A DNA stretch of 64,000 nt from Valencia hispanica (GCA_963556495.2 OY747715.1:20458739-20522738), one strand, 5' to 3'; shown: positions 42,644 to 53,990, numbered from the stretch's first letter. A program made the numbers and translations. The notes: generated by a model from the sequence alone, not told the origin.

Positions 42644-43508
42644 CAGGGCTGGAGTGGGACTCATTTTCAGCCCTGGAGTTTAATGCCTCTGACCGGCCCA
42701 CTTTATATCGCAACCTATTATTACAATCATGTAATTATAACCGTACATGTTAAAGCTACAACAGCACACTGTTCTGTAAAGCCTTGTAATTCAGAGTGTT
42801 TTTCTAAAATATGTCCAATTCAGTGCAAATAAGGGTTAACTGCTTCACAAGGTAGATTTATTTCAGCATCCACTCACATCTTTATTATTATTTACAATGC
42901 AGAATCTATATTTTGAGCTGCTGCCTTCGCAATCAGTCCCTGAGGAGACTCTGCTCTCCGTTTCACACTTCCTCCAGTTTCCCTGAACTCACCTGCTGCA
43001 CCTGTCACATTAAAAATAATATTTTGTAAAGCTTTAGGACATTTGATATGGAAAACACATTTGACTTAACCAGTTAAAGGAGCATGGGGCAGAATAAAGA
43101 AACGAAACTCACGAGTGACGCGGCCGGCGCTGCAAGTAACTGCAGCTAGCCGCACGGGAGCGCGCACAAACGCTTCACAAAAATAAAAACCTCTTCACAG
43201 TGACATACTTCTTTTTCTTAGTGCCACTTTTTAGTTGGCTGTGAGTCGTCTTTGGTCGTTTACCAGTTCCAGAAGAGAAGAATCCATTCTCACAATGGAA
43301 TCAATGGAGGTCTGCGACAATTTTTCTTCCTCTTTTAAAGCTGTCGAGAACGCACAAGCCGTGTCAATCAATTGACGTCACATCCGTAGGACAGCGCTGG
43401 AAATTCGGGCCCCGAACTGCAGCACATTTTGCAGCACACAGCCAGTTTAAGAAAATGGAACGATACGTGGGTGGGCTCATTATTTTTGGTTTAGCCACTC
43501 CGGGCCTG
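42644..43508. mobile_element. hAT MITE with perfect 8-bp TSD
   Basis: 865 bp. The left end CAGGGCTGGAGTGGGACTCA and right end TAGCCACTCCGGGCCTG are inverted repeats (CAGGsCyGGAGTGG), with a further mirrored CTCATTTT/AATGAG step. CTTCCAAG flanks both sides exactly (42636-42643 and 43509-43516). The CAG...CTG ends and 8-bp duplication are diagnostic of hAT. No transposase frame. The interior is fairly CpG-rich (43110-43160), which together with the intact TSD suggests a moderate age. Confidence 0.92.
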
Positions 43509-43516
43509 CTTCCAAG

Positions 43517-44010
43517 AGTATCCCTTTAATCTTTGTGTTGTTTCATTTTATATCCACTAACGTCAGTGTATTTTATTTGTTAGTCTATTTTTTTTTTATC
43601 CCAACAAAATGAGTATAAGTTTCTTTTCTGTGAAAATGTTTAAGGCATGTGAATGTTTTTTTAGAGGACTGTATGTCTGTTTGACACATAAAAACACTGT
43701 AGAAATAAAGGTTATTAAAAGAAATCTCTCAGCTTCACGGTTTTTAATATTAAAAAAATCTATATTTTATATGTTCCTTTCTGTGGAAAGTGAAAGTGGA
43801 CATATCAATTTTGTACACACAAGGTTCTGGAGCAAAAAAAAAATCTAGTCTAACAAAGTGATCGAATTAAAACCCTCACATTTCTGTTGAATTGTTGAGT
43901 GATTTAAGTATTTCAATAAATAACCTGTATATATCTCAGTAGGTCATATAAATGGTCTCAAAGTCAAAAGTGCTACCTGTTGAAACTCCTTTTTTTAAAC
44001 TAGAGTGGAG
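43517..44010. other. No gene recognised
   Basis: AT-rich. The frame at 43609-43848 has no recognised domain. Confidence 0.45.
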
Positions 44011-44014
44011 ATTG

Positions 44015-44110
44015 AGAATAAAAATAATGCATTTTATTTGAGGGCGCCTTTCGGAACCCAAGGACACCTTACAAGAACAAACATAAAAACATGCATACAT
44101 ACCTAAGAAT
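44015..44110 (-). mobile_element. LINE-type 3' tail fragment
   Basis: TGCATTTTATTTGAGGGCGC and CCCAAGGACACCTTACAA form the reverse of a LINE 3' tail (TTGTAAGGTGTCCTTGGG...GCGCCCTCAAATAAAATGCA). No coding part could be aligned to the right of it with confidence. Confidence 0.5.
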
Positions 44111-44289
44111 AGTAACTATGTGTTACATTCAAAGTACATATACAATAATACATAAAGTGCAAATAAAATTGATAAAAACTAAATGTCAAGAAGGTAGTGA
44201 GTAGAAATAATAATGAGTAGGCTTGTTTAAACAGATATGTTTTATCTATGAGAGACAGGCAGACCTTGTCATCCAACATCAGCGTCTGA

Positions 44290-45370
44290 CCTCATTAATG
44301 AGCTTCTAGAAGAATGGCCAAAAACTACTATAAACACTATAAACCCAAATGTTCTAGAAGGGATGAAAAAGCTATATCAGCAAACGGTGGCCCAACCCCT
44401 TACCAAACACATTATAAAGAATGGGATGTCAGCCAAGCTTATAAATGTTCATATTTTCTCTTGCACTTCTGCATCATGAGAGACCTAAAAAACAGTGAAG
44501 TGGTTTTGAATGCACAACTTGATTGAAAAATTTGCCACTGCGGGCCGGATGTGATAAGTGATCTGACTCCCAAGAGCTTCAAGTGACCTCACTGTGTGAC
44601 TGAAACATCAGCCCTGTACCTCTGGTTACATAGCAACCATCTCAAATGCTGCATGTCTAAAGCTACATTGGCGATGACGGTCTGTTTTGGACAGTTTGTC
44701 CCATCCTGCTATTAAGCTTCCTTTTTTGCACATCTAATCACATATAATATAGCTTGTACTCATATTACCCATCAGTTATCATCTATTTCTGTCAGGCTTC
44801 TCTAAATATTCCTTGAGACTGAAAAAATGCCCAGGCTTGTTTGCCTAAAATTAGAAACAAACCATTTAACAAGTAGAATAAGTTTGTTTTTTTCAAACAA
44901 ATACAATTAAACATTATAATCTGATATTGTTGGTTGCGTCTTTGTTTCCGAATCAAATAACTCTCAATACATTTAAGAGAAAATGACTTGTGTTTACCTT
45001 TTTAAGTCAAATCACTGAGCAGGAAAAAGACAAAGCTTTAGATATTAATAGATTAAAAACGCACAGTTTTCTAGTAATTCATACATCAACTTGTATGCTG
45101 ACCTGACAAGGGCAAGATTAGATTGTTTTAATTTTTCATTTCAGTTCTGTGGCAGTGTGATCGGGGTGCAGGTCTTGCAACTGTTGCCTCTGTAAACACA
45201 AGGAAAACAATAAAAAATCCCAGAAAAACAAATCTATTTCCCTAACTTTAAAATGGTCATTTTAATACTAAGATTATTCTGATCATTCCCTTGCTATCCT
45301 ATTTTTTCCTGTCATCTCAAACATTTTCCAAATTCATTAATGTTGTGAATATTTCCTTGATTTCTTGAAT
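44290..45370. other. No gene recognised
   Basis: A frame at 44314-44526 is open but without known domains. The rest is AT-rich and unassigned. Confidence 0.45.
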
Positions 45371-45376
45371 TTTTAA

Positions 45377-46948
45377 AGGGGGGGTGGCACGTTTTTCTCA
45401 GGCAAACAGAACAATTCTATGGTACAGTACAGCCATAATATTACTCTAAATCAATCTTTAAGTTCAGTAAATAATATAAACTACCTTTTTAAAATTTTCA
45501 CTTACATGTCTGAACGAAATGCCTTGAAATTAGTTGCATGTCTCTTTTAGAGCCTTGGACACTCCCCCTTCAGCATGCTGTCTTCAGCGCCATCACAAAT
45601 TCTCCACATGGGCACGAAGCATTACCGTACTGCAGCATCTTGAAAAGTTGCAACTAAAGTTGCCATGTTTTTATGTGTGATTTTCTTTTACGTTTTGCCA
45701 ATCACTTGAAAATTAATTGAAAACTAGCCTTGAGGTAAGTCGAAACCGTGTTTAATCCTAAATAACTAAGCAGATTAAAAAAGTAATTGAAAGTACACCT
45801 CCTGTCATTCACATAAAAACTGCTCTCCTGAAAACTTGCTGCTTTCTGCTGCTGTCTGTGCCTCACTATTTACAGCTGATCATTTTCTCATCAGACATAC
45901 ACGAATTACGTAGGTGACCCATTTTGGATTCAAAACGGCGCATTTCGCCAACAGGTGATGGATTTTCATGACTGGAATGTGGAAACTGTACCCCATAGCA
46001 CCTACATTGTCAAAATGAAAATGTAACATGTTTTATTCTCGATTTCTCTCACATAAGAAACAGGCAGTGTACATAATATGCGACGGCGTCAGATGTAAGA
46101 ATGAAAGGGTGAGACACAACTGGTAAAAGGTGCGGTAAAGTTGCATTAATTGTATAAAATTGAAAGACGTACAGAATTCGCTGGGATTGGCTGAATTTTT
46201 GGTTAATAGTTACAATCACAACATCAAGAATTCCTGGAGGGACAGAATAATAAACATGAGCTGCAGTGCGCAGATTTAACTCTGAATTAGCCTAAGCTAT
46301 GTTGTTCTAACAAGCTGAATCAGAGCATTTCCACTTACCGGTCTTGGCTCTGAAGAAATACTCTTGAGAGTGGGGATTGCATAATTCTTCAACATCAGCT
46401 ATTTTACTAATCCACTGTCAAATAATCTTTTGTTTTGGAAGCAATCTTCTGTGAAATGGCCGGCACAAACGAAACAAATCTTCTTGGGAGGAGGGTCGTT
46501 TCCAAAAATGAATTCCAACCATTTTTGACAAACAACCTCGTTTTTTGGAAAATTAAAAATAGGCCAGTCATCCTGGCATCCAAAGATAAATTTTCTCCAA
46601 GAATGCATTGTGCAATTTGGAAAATTAAATAGCTATATAGTAGTAATATCCACAGGTGCTGGCTGATTGCTGTTGACCTGCTGCTTTTCTGCTCGGGGAG
46701 CGGGGGAGGGAGGGCTTTGGAGAGATGTGGGCGGTAATCAAAATGTCAGGGCGTTGCAAGGTGGTGAGGGGGTACCTTGGAGGAATCAGGCATTCAGCGC
46801 TCAAAATGGTGGCCGCGGAAGTTTCCAAAGATTACTCAAAAATACATAAATTACCATAAGAAACACTTTAAGCATGTTTTTAAGGATGGAATGACACAAC
46901 AACGTGATGAAAAGCTTAAAAAAGTCCATTTTACATGCCACCCCCCAT
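45377..46948 (-). mobile_element. Kolobok-like element, TTAA target
   Basis: 1572 bp. The left end AGGGGGGGTGGCACG and right end CATGCCACCCCCCAT form 15-bp inverted repeats with two or three mismatches. TTAA occurs exactly on both sides (45373-45376 and 46949-46952). TTAA targets occur in Kolobok and piggyBac. G-rich ends and a THAP-domain remnant inside (46342-46608, minus strand) point to Kolobok, whose transposases often carry THAP. The DDE core is not recognisable, so the copy is internally deleted and non-autonomous. Confidence 0.8.
46342..46608 (-). pseudogene. THAP zinc-finger exon remnant
   Basis: The minus strand encodes FIFGCQDDWPIFNFPKNEVV, CQKWLEFIFGNDPPP, KICFVCAGHFTEDCFQNKRL and FDSGLVK. 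This gives the core of a THAP domain: a Cys near the start, the FPK element, W in KWL, then the C-x-x-H pair (CAGH) and F-x-E-D-C/S-F. After an in-frame TAG the frame continues LKNYAIPTL, the usual exit of the domain (AVPTL), and reaches a good splice donor, CCG|GTAAGT, at about 46342. THAP domains bind DNA in P-element and Kolobok transposases. It was probably the first coding exon of the element's transposase. One of the N-terminal zinc-ligand Cys is not evident and a stop is present. Confidence 0.7.
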
Positions 46949-47049
46949 TTAAGTGACTGTGAACCATTTCTGTGTTGATTTGGCCACGTTTTTAATATTA
47001 ATCCTACTTAAAGACCCAGTTACAATGTGATCTAAGTTTTATTTATTTA

Positions 47050-47740
47050 ATATCTCCTTGCATCTCAAAGAGTTTATGATGTCATGTAATCTGATAAGTT
47101 TCTCAGAGTATTTGAAACAAGCTCGCAGCACCACAGATCCTCCACCGTACTTACATGGTCGAGTTGGTTTTCACAAATTACATTGTTTCATACTAGACCC
47201 ACTTGGAGTGTTTACTACCAAAAAGCTCAGTTTTAGTCTCATCTGACCAAAACACACACAGTTCCAACTGGGGCAGTGGTGTTTGGCCAGGCAGGCCAAA
47301 ATCGTAAAGTTCAAAGTACTCACAGATTAAGACATTTAGTTGTAGTAGTCTTTTCTTAATTAATAATAAATTTGCTGAATGTTTGTGGTCCTAATCAAAG
47401 ACAAATGCATTCTGTATCATTTTCCACCTCAAGAACGTTTAGGTTCTATTTAAGTAATTTATTTTTCTTTGGGTCTGGCAGCAAAGTGTGGCTAGAAAAG
47501 TTGATCTCTGTTTTCCAAACAAATCTGGTTATCACAGTAAGTTCATTATTTACAAAAGGGGGTGATAACATTTTCACATAGAGCCAAGTTGGTGGGGATT
47601 GTTGTTTTTTCTCTTAAAATTAAGAATTAAATCACTATTTGAAAACTGCCTTGCGTGTTTACTTAGCTTATCTTAGTCTAATACAAAACTTTGTTTAATG
47701 ACACTTTTATACACGTCCTTTGATCACTTTCTGTTCTTAT
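47050..47740 (-). mobile_element. Tc1-like remnant, minus strand
   Basis: Left: CACCACAGATCCTCCACCGT and TTTACTACCAAAAAGCTCAG and TTTTAGTCTCATCTGACCAA, the reverse of the transposase core. Right: GGGGGTGATAACATTTTCAC, ATAGAGCCAAGTTGGTGGGG and CGTGTTTACTTAGCTTATCT, the terminal region of a Tc1-like family. The part between is shortened. Same superfamily as, but a different family from, the common Tc1 here. Confidence 0.6.
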
Positions 47741-47744
47741 GTTC

Positions 47745-48565
47745 TCTGCTCCACTCAGTCAGTTTGGATCAGGTTTTATAAGACTGAGGAGCTGATAAAT
47801 AGTGTGTTGATTCCTTAGACTGGAACTGACACTCCTGTTATTTTTTGTGGTTCATTAGTGTGTTCCAGCTGAACGAAATTAGAAAAGCAAACACAACACG
47901 TGCAGCATAATGAGGTACAGTTGAAACTACTAAAAATCTCAGTTTCTCTTTAAGAATTGTGCTGCAGCTTGGTGCAACGGATGAACCACTGAAAATATAA
48001 AGGTTTGGGTGTAAAACCAACCCTGAAATGTCTGAATATTTTTCCTTTTCATTAAAGTTTTTCTTAGATAAGCTTCATAATAACAGCTTACAACACTTCT
48101 TCACAAGTAGGAGTCACTCTTTTCTGTTATTGACTGACCTCTTTCTGTCTCTCTCAGCTTTACTATTGGCCGTGTACTCTGACTCAGATGTTTTGTGCAC
48201 TGAATCCTTTTTGCAGCATGTGACCTTGCCTTCTGTCCTTTCATTTGCTTCCTCTTCTTCCCTTTCTCTCTTTGGCCTCTAACTCCCAACCTCACTCATC
48301 TTGATGCACTGAAACTTCCACCCTCTGTCATCTGTTGACATTGTACAAAGAGTCTGAAAAGAGCAAAGAGAGACGGAGAGGAACAGAGACACATGAACAA
48401 CAGCAAACTGCTGCAGACGGAGACAAAAATGCTGTAAAGAAAGTACATTTTAATAATTTTTGCTGCTTTTTATGCTTTTTGTTTTTTTGTCTTAGACAGT
48501 ACTGTGCAGAAAAGGAATAATTAAAGCCACATTTATGCCACATCTAATTATTAATTTTTCAATTT
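47745..48565. other. No gene recognised
   Basis: Unassigned. A pyrimidine-rich piece at 48130-48290 gives open frames on both strands, but no domain. Confidence 0.5.
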
Positions 48566-49025
48566 ACACATTTTGAGATGTTAGAACCACTAATTCTTGT
48601 GTATTCTATTGTGATTTCATATGATAGACCAACACAAAGTAGTAAATATTTATGAAACAGAAAGAAAACTTTCAAGATTCTTTATTAACACAAATTTGAA
48701 ATGTGTGCGGTGCATTTGTATTCAGTTTCTTTTACACTGACACCCCTTAAATAAAATCCATTCCACCTCCGGGTAACTAAATCTCAATAGAAATACAGCT
48801 GTTCTGTGAAGACTTCATAGGTTTATAAGAGAACATCAGTGGACAAAGAGCCTCATGAAGACCAAACAACACCAGACAGATAAAATTATGGAGAAGTTTA
48901 AAGAGATGTTCCAAGCTGCACAGATCCTCAGATCAGGCTGGAGAATATGTTAAGTAAATTATTAACCATTTGGCCAACAGGAAACCACATAAATCTCAGC
49001 TGTTGTTGAAACAAAGACATTATAA

Positions 49026-49668
49026 AGCCTAGTTTATACTTCTCCGTCAGAAAGTTTGGACCCACACGCATTGACGGAGACATTTTCCTTTTATACTTTT
49101 CTATTAGTGTCAGTGTTTCAAAGCAATTCTCCACCAGGACAGCAGGTGTGCAGACCTTTTTTCTGGTGGTCTGCCTTCCATTGCATTGACGTCTCTGGAG
49201 GTCATATACATAAGTTTGTAAACGCATTTCCACTCAAGGAGCAATGGCCGACAGAAAGTCAGTTTTGATTGAACTGGAAAGCTTTTAACTCGAGGTGCAG
49301 CTCATAGAATACTCTAAAAACGCATGTCAACAAACAAACACAGCAGCCTGTTTTGTTTTTCTCTACCCCTCTTGGTGTTCAAAATTGCCAAAAGACATAT
49401 TACCATAGATAAACTGGCCTTGCAATATAAAGCATCTTGTGCCCAAAAGCTGCTGCTAATTACATTGACTATAGAGCATTGCTCTGGTGAAATGATCTGG
49501 GGCGGATGTTGGGCTGGCCAATCATAGAAATGCGCTCCCGGTTGCGTTCGACGGATAGTTGAAAACTGGGCTCTACTCCGTGCGTCGTTGCGTGAGTGAA
49601 GGAGAGCCCTTGCGGTGACGGATAATGGCGCTGTGTGTCTCCAGAGACGGAGAAGTATGAACTAGGCT
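49026..49668. mobile_element. Harbinger-type MITE with TAA duplication
   Basis: 643 bp with termini AGCCTAGTTTATACTTCTCC(GTC) and the inverse (GAC)GGAGAAGTATGAACTAGGCT, about 23 bp with one or two mismatches. TAA is duplicated exactly (49023-49025, 49669-49671), the PIF/Harbinger signature. Inside, ATGGCCGACAGAAAGTCAG starts a short reading MADRKSVLIELESF, then a stop, then LEVQLIEYSKNACQQ, which may be a relic of the element's Myb/MADF-like protein. A fragment of the same family lies at 37021-37207. Confidence 0.88.
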
Positions 49669-49997
49669 TAAGTCCAATTTAAAGCTTGCCGGAAACTATG
49701 CAGCGGACACAGCAAAAAAATGGAAGAAGGTGCACTGGCAGATGAAACCAAAAGTGAAGTTTTTATTTATCTGCTAAATGTAAGTGTGGAAGAACACTAA
49801 CACTGCACTATCCACTCAACACACAGTCCTCCTCACAGTAAAACATGGTGGTGGAAGAATTATGTTAAAGCGATGCTTTTTTAAGCACGTACAGGCTGCA
49901 AAACACTTAAGGGCCACCTTTCAACAGAACTATTGGTCCAGGGTGGATAAGCCTGGTCCTAAAGAAGCGATGTCCTGGATGTTTTAAATATGTCCTC

Positions 49998-51112
49998 GGT
50001 CATGGTGTGATTAAGTAGGACCCAAATGCAGCAGTTCAGGATGTAAGAAAAAAAAAGTATGATAAGCAAAGTCCAACAACTTACAAGGAACCAGAGCACA
50101 AAAGAAACATGAAGAAAGACAGAGGATCCAGCAAAGAACAAAGGAAACCAGAGAGCTTAAATACAACGAGGAGGGATGAGAAGTGACACTGAAAGCCTTA
50201 GCGACAAACTGATGCAGGTGAGGAGAGAGCAGGTGAAGATGATTAGCATCTAGGCAGGCTTTGTCGTTTTTTGACGATTTGTCGGCGTCAAAAAATGCTC
50301 ACAAAGCGACTAGTTTGAAGCGTATAAATTTTTAAGCCTGAAGCTTGCAAAGCCCGCCACTTGCTGAGCAAAAAAAGAGAGCTTGGGCGGGGCTTTCTCT
50401 GTTGCCGGATGTTTTAAACAATAGCGGATCATATCAAGAGAGTTTGTGGATTCACCCCATTCATGAGAGGCGTTCTGAGTTTGGAGAGTTTAATCATTTG
50501 CACCAGGAGCTGCGTATGGATAAGGTTCGCTTTCAGCGCTACTTTAAATATGTAGTGACATCACTACAGTGAGAAGCTCTGATTGGGGGACGACGCCAAA
50601 AGTTTAGCAAGCTGAACTTCTGCATTGCTGGCTTTTGCCGTTTGGAAGCTTGGAAAGCAGCAAAAGCTTCAAAAATGGCCACCGCCAAAACATACAAAGC
50701 ACCGCAGAAACTCTGACAGCCCTCTGACTGCCTCAACCATAGACTTAACATGTAATCTTGCTGTTCTAGATATTGACGTTGTGGGCAGTAGGAATGCGGC
50801 ATTAAATCAGAGTACAATAATCCTAATATAAATAATAATAAAGCACAGCAAATAGATGAGATAAAGAAATAGCTAGTAAAAGATCAACACAATAAAATAG
50901 AAGTGACTACAGAAGCTAACATAGATAGGAAAGACTAACACAAGAGTAACTGGGATAAGACCTAAGTAAAGAAATATGGAATGACCCAAAAACAAGAGAA
51001 ACTCAAAGTACAAACACCTGATTATAAAAGAGGAAAGGTGGAGAAAACGTAGTGGAGGGAAAAAACTCAAAGGAGGAAACTCAAACCACACAAACCCCTA
51101 GGGATCATGACA
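49998..51112 (-). mobile_element. Solo LTR with 5-bp TSD
   Basis: TCCTC flanks both ends exactly (49993-49997 and 51113-51117). The plus-strand left edge GGTCATGGTGTG (first base expected T) and right edge GGGATCATGACA are the TG...CA ends. AGGACCCAAATGCAGCA near the left edge is the inverse of the TGCATTTGGGTCC motif of fish gypsy LTRs, so the element is in minus orientation. It interrupts the Tc1 copy. A Harbinger fragment is nested inside (about 50255-50615). Without it the LTR would be roughly 0.6-0.75 kb. Confidence 0.75.
50255..50615 (+). mobile_element. PIF/Harbinger transposase fragment nested in the LTR
   Basis: The plus strand at 50430-50572 encodes LWIHPIHERRSEFGEFNHLH, QELRMDKVRFQRYFK, the N-terminal signature of Harbinger transposases (W-HP-N-RR--GEF--L--EL--D---F--YFRM). 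Only this N-terminal piece remains; the DDE core is gone. The ends GCTTTGTCGTTTTTTGACGA and CGACGCCAAAAGTTTAGCAAGC are loosely inverted and may be the TIRs of an internally deleted copy, without a readable 3-bp duplication. Confidence 0.65.
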
Positions 51113-51486
51113 TCCTCACTGCAACACAGCTGAAACAAACAGCTAATTTGCTTTTCCTCAGCATATCACTTATTTTTCAAATGCCAGCAAGGATCAGATC
51201 ATATGATTCAGGTGTGTTTTGACGGAGGAAACATCTAAAACACGCAAGTAACTAGCCCTCAAGTATCAGGAATGTCCACCTCTGATTTCTAATCAAAGCA
51301 TACTCATGTGCTTGAATTACCTAGTCAAACCCCAGACCTAAATCTAATAGAGACTTTGGGGCAATACTGAAAATTGCTAATCGCAGATCCACTACATCTA
51401 GTCAGACTGAGCATATAAGTCATTAATTGGAAAACTTTTTAATGGCGGCTGAAACTGCAGCAATGTTTCTACAAAGTATCAACTGA

Positions 51487-52032
51487 GGGGCTGTTTACAT
51501 GACAACGTTGCCGTTTTTGTTTGAATACGCGGGTGAAAACGCACTGCGTTTACACAACAGGGCGCGCGATGGAAAACGATGTAGTACATATGCCCGGCCT
51601 TTAGATGGCAGTGTGCCCCATGTATGCAGTGTTCCAAGGTTTCCCCCTCACAACCCGGAAAAGAAACATTTCATGACAACTAACAATGGCGGTCTCTGTG
51701 CGTACAACTGTGGTGTGGACTGATGAAGTGGAATTACTGCTCAATTAAACACGGGACTACTACCTTGATCCGTCATTGTTGTTGTTTTTCTGTAGAAAGG
51801 CGGAGTCCGAAAGTCCAACATGGCCGTAGGCGTCTTGCAGGGACGTCATCGTTTTCAAAGTATTCGGCTTGCGTTTACATGACAACGAATCACCCAGCGT
51901 TTACAGAACTCTCCACTCTGGAAGCTGTTTTCCAAAAGCAGCCTTTTTGCCCAACCGATTTGTGGAGGCCGCCATTGCTGCGGTGACCAGCGTCCATACT
52001 CATTCATTTTGCTGTCATTGTAAACCAACCCT
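51487..52032. mobile_element. Inverted-repeat element with SANT-like peptide
   Basis: The left end GGGCTGTTTACATGACAACG and the right end GCTGTCATTGTAAACCAACCC are inverse over about 18 bp with mismatches. Near 51687, ATGGCGGTCTCTGTGCGTAC opens a short reading MAVSVRTTVVWTDEVELLLN and then a stop. This resembles the Myb/SANT-like start (WTD-EVELLL) found in many repetitive fish genes. The interior has a second TTTACATGACAACG copy at 51876, so it may be a composite of two related elements. No target duplication could be read. Confidence 0.55.
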
Positions 52033-52545
52033 ACATTGGCGGAATCATGAATACCTGGATTGATGATGCTAGACAGTGGCCTCCACTTACTGATAAAGGT
52101 ATATTAAGTGAATACGGATTATGAATTAATAATTTTTTGAACAATAAACAGTACGATTAATAGGAAGATAATAGACTGTATCATTAAACACTGCACATAT
52201 AGCATGCGTTAGGCGTGCAGAAGTTAGCAAGCTTTAGATATTCAAGAGCATTTTATTGAAAGGCTGGCGTCCGATGACCATAGAGAAACGGCAACGACAG
52301 GTCTCTGATCGAGGGTCAAAATTACCTGAACTCTGGATGGGTCGGGCAAATTTTATCCTGCCTTTTAGACGACCACATCGTATTGAAGGGATCAGTGAGC
52401 CATCCGCTGTCACCGAGATGTGGAAGGGACCGTGAGAAGAGATGGTGGCCAGGTTGAACGTCTCTGCTGTAACCGCAAGTCAGGGGTAGCCTATGGTTGC
52501 CTGAGTGGGAGCGGTCACCGCAGTAATAGTGGCGGCTCGACTTCC
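52033..52545. other. Unassigned insert between the MITE and the Tc1 end
   Basis: Foreign to the Tc1 consensus on both sides. It opens with ATGAATACCTGGATTGATGA, giving MNTWIDDARQWPPLTDKGI before a stop, which faintly recalls the start of the SWIM/YqaJ-like proteins seen at 20534. Positions 52260-52540 are G+C-rich and CpG-rich, unlike the surroundings, and I could not assign them. Confidence 0.35.
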
Positions 52546-52664
52546 GAATTGGTCTATACTTGTGTGAGTCTATCAATAAATACATTGAGTTTTGTGCTTA
52601 TAATAAGACAAAATGTGTAAATGTTCAGGTGGTGTGAATACTTTTGTAAGGCACTATAAATTAC

Positions 52665-53760
52665 CTGCCTTTAGCCTAAAGTGTGAAGTGCTGCACCAAA
52701 GTTTCAAACTTACAACTATGTGTGAAAATGTATTTTAATGTGTGAAAAATCAGTTTTGCACATTTTTTCCATTACTCTGGCGTTTTTTGACTGTGTAGGA
52801 TTTAAAACAACTTCTAAATGTTCATTTCCAAGTCCAGTTGTTAAAGGTAGAGCTCAGATTTTTGAAAGTGATGTGCTGGATGTTTCACGTGAAATATCAA
52901 TTAAGTTGTTGATCTCTGCTTCATTAAAGGGACGACTGGCTCTTGGTGTAACTCTTGTTACTAATAATGGAGTTTAATTACCTGTCGGTATACATTCACC
53001 ACATCAGGAACATCAATACTGAGGCTGATATTGTAGATCTATTAAAGATCCAATGATGGGAAGGAACAAAAAAAAAGAAAAGAAACAGAACCACAATGTT
53101 CATTTAATAAAACCATCTATCAGTGGGGACTCTCTCTGCTTAATCCATGTTATCTTTAGAAGGTCCATTCCCTGCTGAATTTCTTTCTGGTGATTACTGA
53201 AACATCTGTTATACAGAATCTGATAATTACTTCTCTGTCACCTGAGAGTTTGAGAATATTTAGTTTTTTAACCTCTTTCATGTGCATTAATCTTGGTGTT
53301 GTTGGACTTCCTCACGATTTAAAGGGTTTTTTGGCAAACTGCAAATTTGTCTTTGAAGATAACAGCTATTAGTAACCGTGGTTACCGTAAAAGATCTTTA
53401 GATAGATTATTTTTTACCAAAGAAAGAAGAGCTCAGAAAAAAAAGGGTTGGAATTTGTCTCAGGAAAACCACCAGCAAAGTAAGTTATTTATTCAAAGGC
53501 AGCATGAGAGTCGTATTGCTGTTGGCCAATCAGAGATGAGACATTTTCAAATCATGAATAATAATGAATAAGACTCGTAATCTTGTCATTTCCCCACACC
53601 CACTCCTCCAACAAACATCAACCTCCTGAAACAGAAGCGGGAGAGCATTTTCTTTCCACAGAAAATGACTAACAAGCAATTCATTCAAGCAAGAGACCAC
53701 AGCAAGTTATTGAAAAAACTAGTGAATGAGACTTAAAAAATAAGCAACAAGTCCTTGGTT
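52665..53760. other. No gene recognised
   Basis: Frames at 52738-52977, 53190-53372 and 53347-53571 are open and less repetitive than usual, but show no domain and no splice structure I can support. Confidence 0.4.
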
Positions 53761-53764
53761 GTCT

Positions 53765-53990
53765 TTTACGCTCTTTTTGCTTTAACTCATCACATACGTT
53801 TTCTATAGGACTTAGGTCTGGAGACTGAGATGGCATAGAAGATGGTACATTTTGTGTTTGAGTAATTTACTTCTGCAATAATTTGGTTACTTGTTTCTTG
53901 GACAAGTTTTTCTTCTTCTTTGTGAATCTAATATTTAAATTCATGATGCCATCCACCAAAGCAATGTTCTATTGGCCTTTAGAAAATAAA
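53765..53990 (-). mobile_element. Tc1-like remnant, minus strand
   Basis: CATACGTTTTCTATAGGACT and TAGGTCTGGAGACTGAGATG are the reverse of the IE-NP-LDPSP region, followed by TGTGTTTGAGTAATTTACTT and TTGTTTCTTGGACAAG. Ends not seen. Confidence 0.5.

Larger units (their letters stand above)
48570..52662 (+). mobile_element. Tc1-like copy (common family), heavily nested
   Basis: A full-span copy now 4.1 kb long. The 5' part: GTGATTTCATATGATAGACC, ACACAAAGTAGTAAATA, CAGCTGTTCTGTGAAGACTT and CATGAAGACCAAACAACACC. The middle: CAGCGGACACAGCAAAAAAA, TGGAAGAAGGTGCACTGGCA, ACTAACACTGCACTATCCAC and GTAAAACATGGTGGTGGAAG. Later: GTCAAACCCCAGACCTAAAT, TCAGACTGAGCATATAAG and CTACAAAGTATCAACTGAGG. The end is AAGACAAAATGTGTAAATGT then GTGTGAATACTTTTGTAAGG near 52655. 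Insertions at 49026-49668, 49998-51112 and from 51487 to about 52545 interrupt it in register. Confidence 0.8.

Noticed and set aside
52738..53571. Cluster of open frames after the nested Tc1
   Set aside because: No recognised motifs or consistent splice sites; not enough to call a gene.
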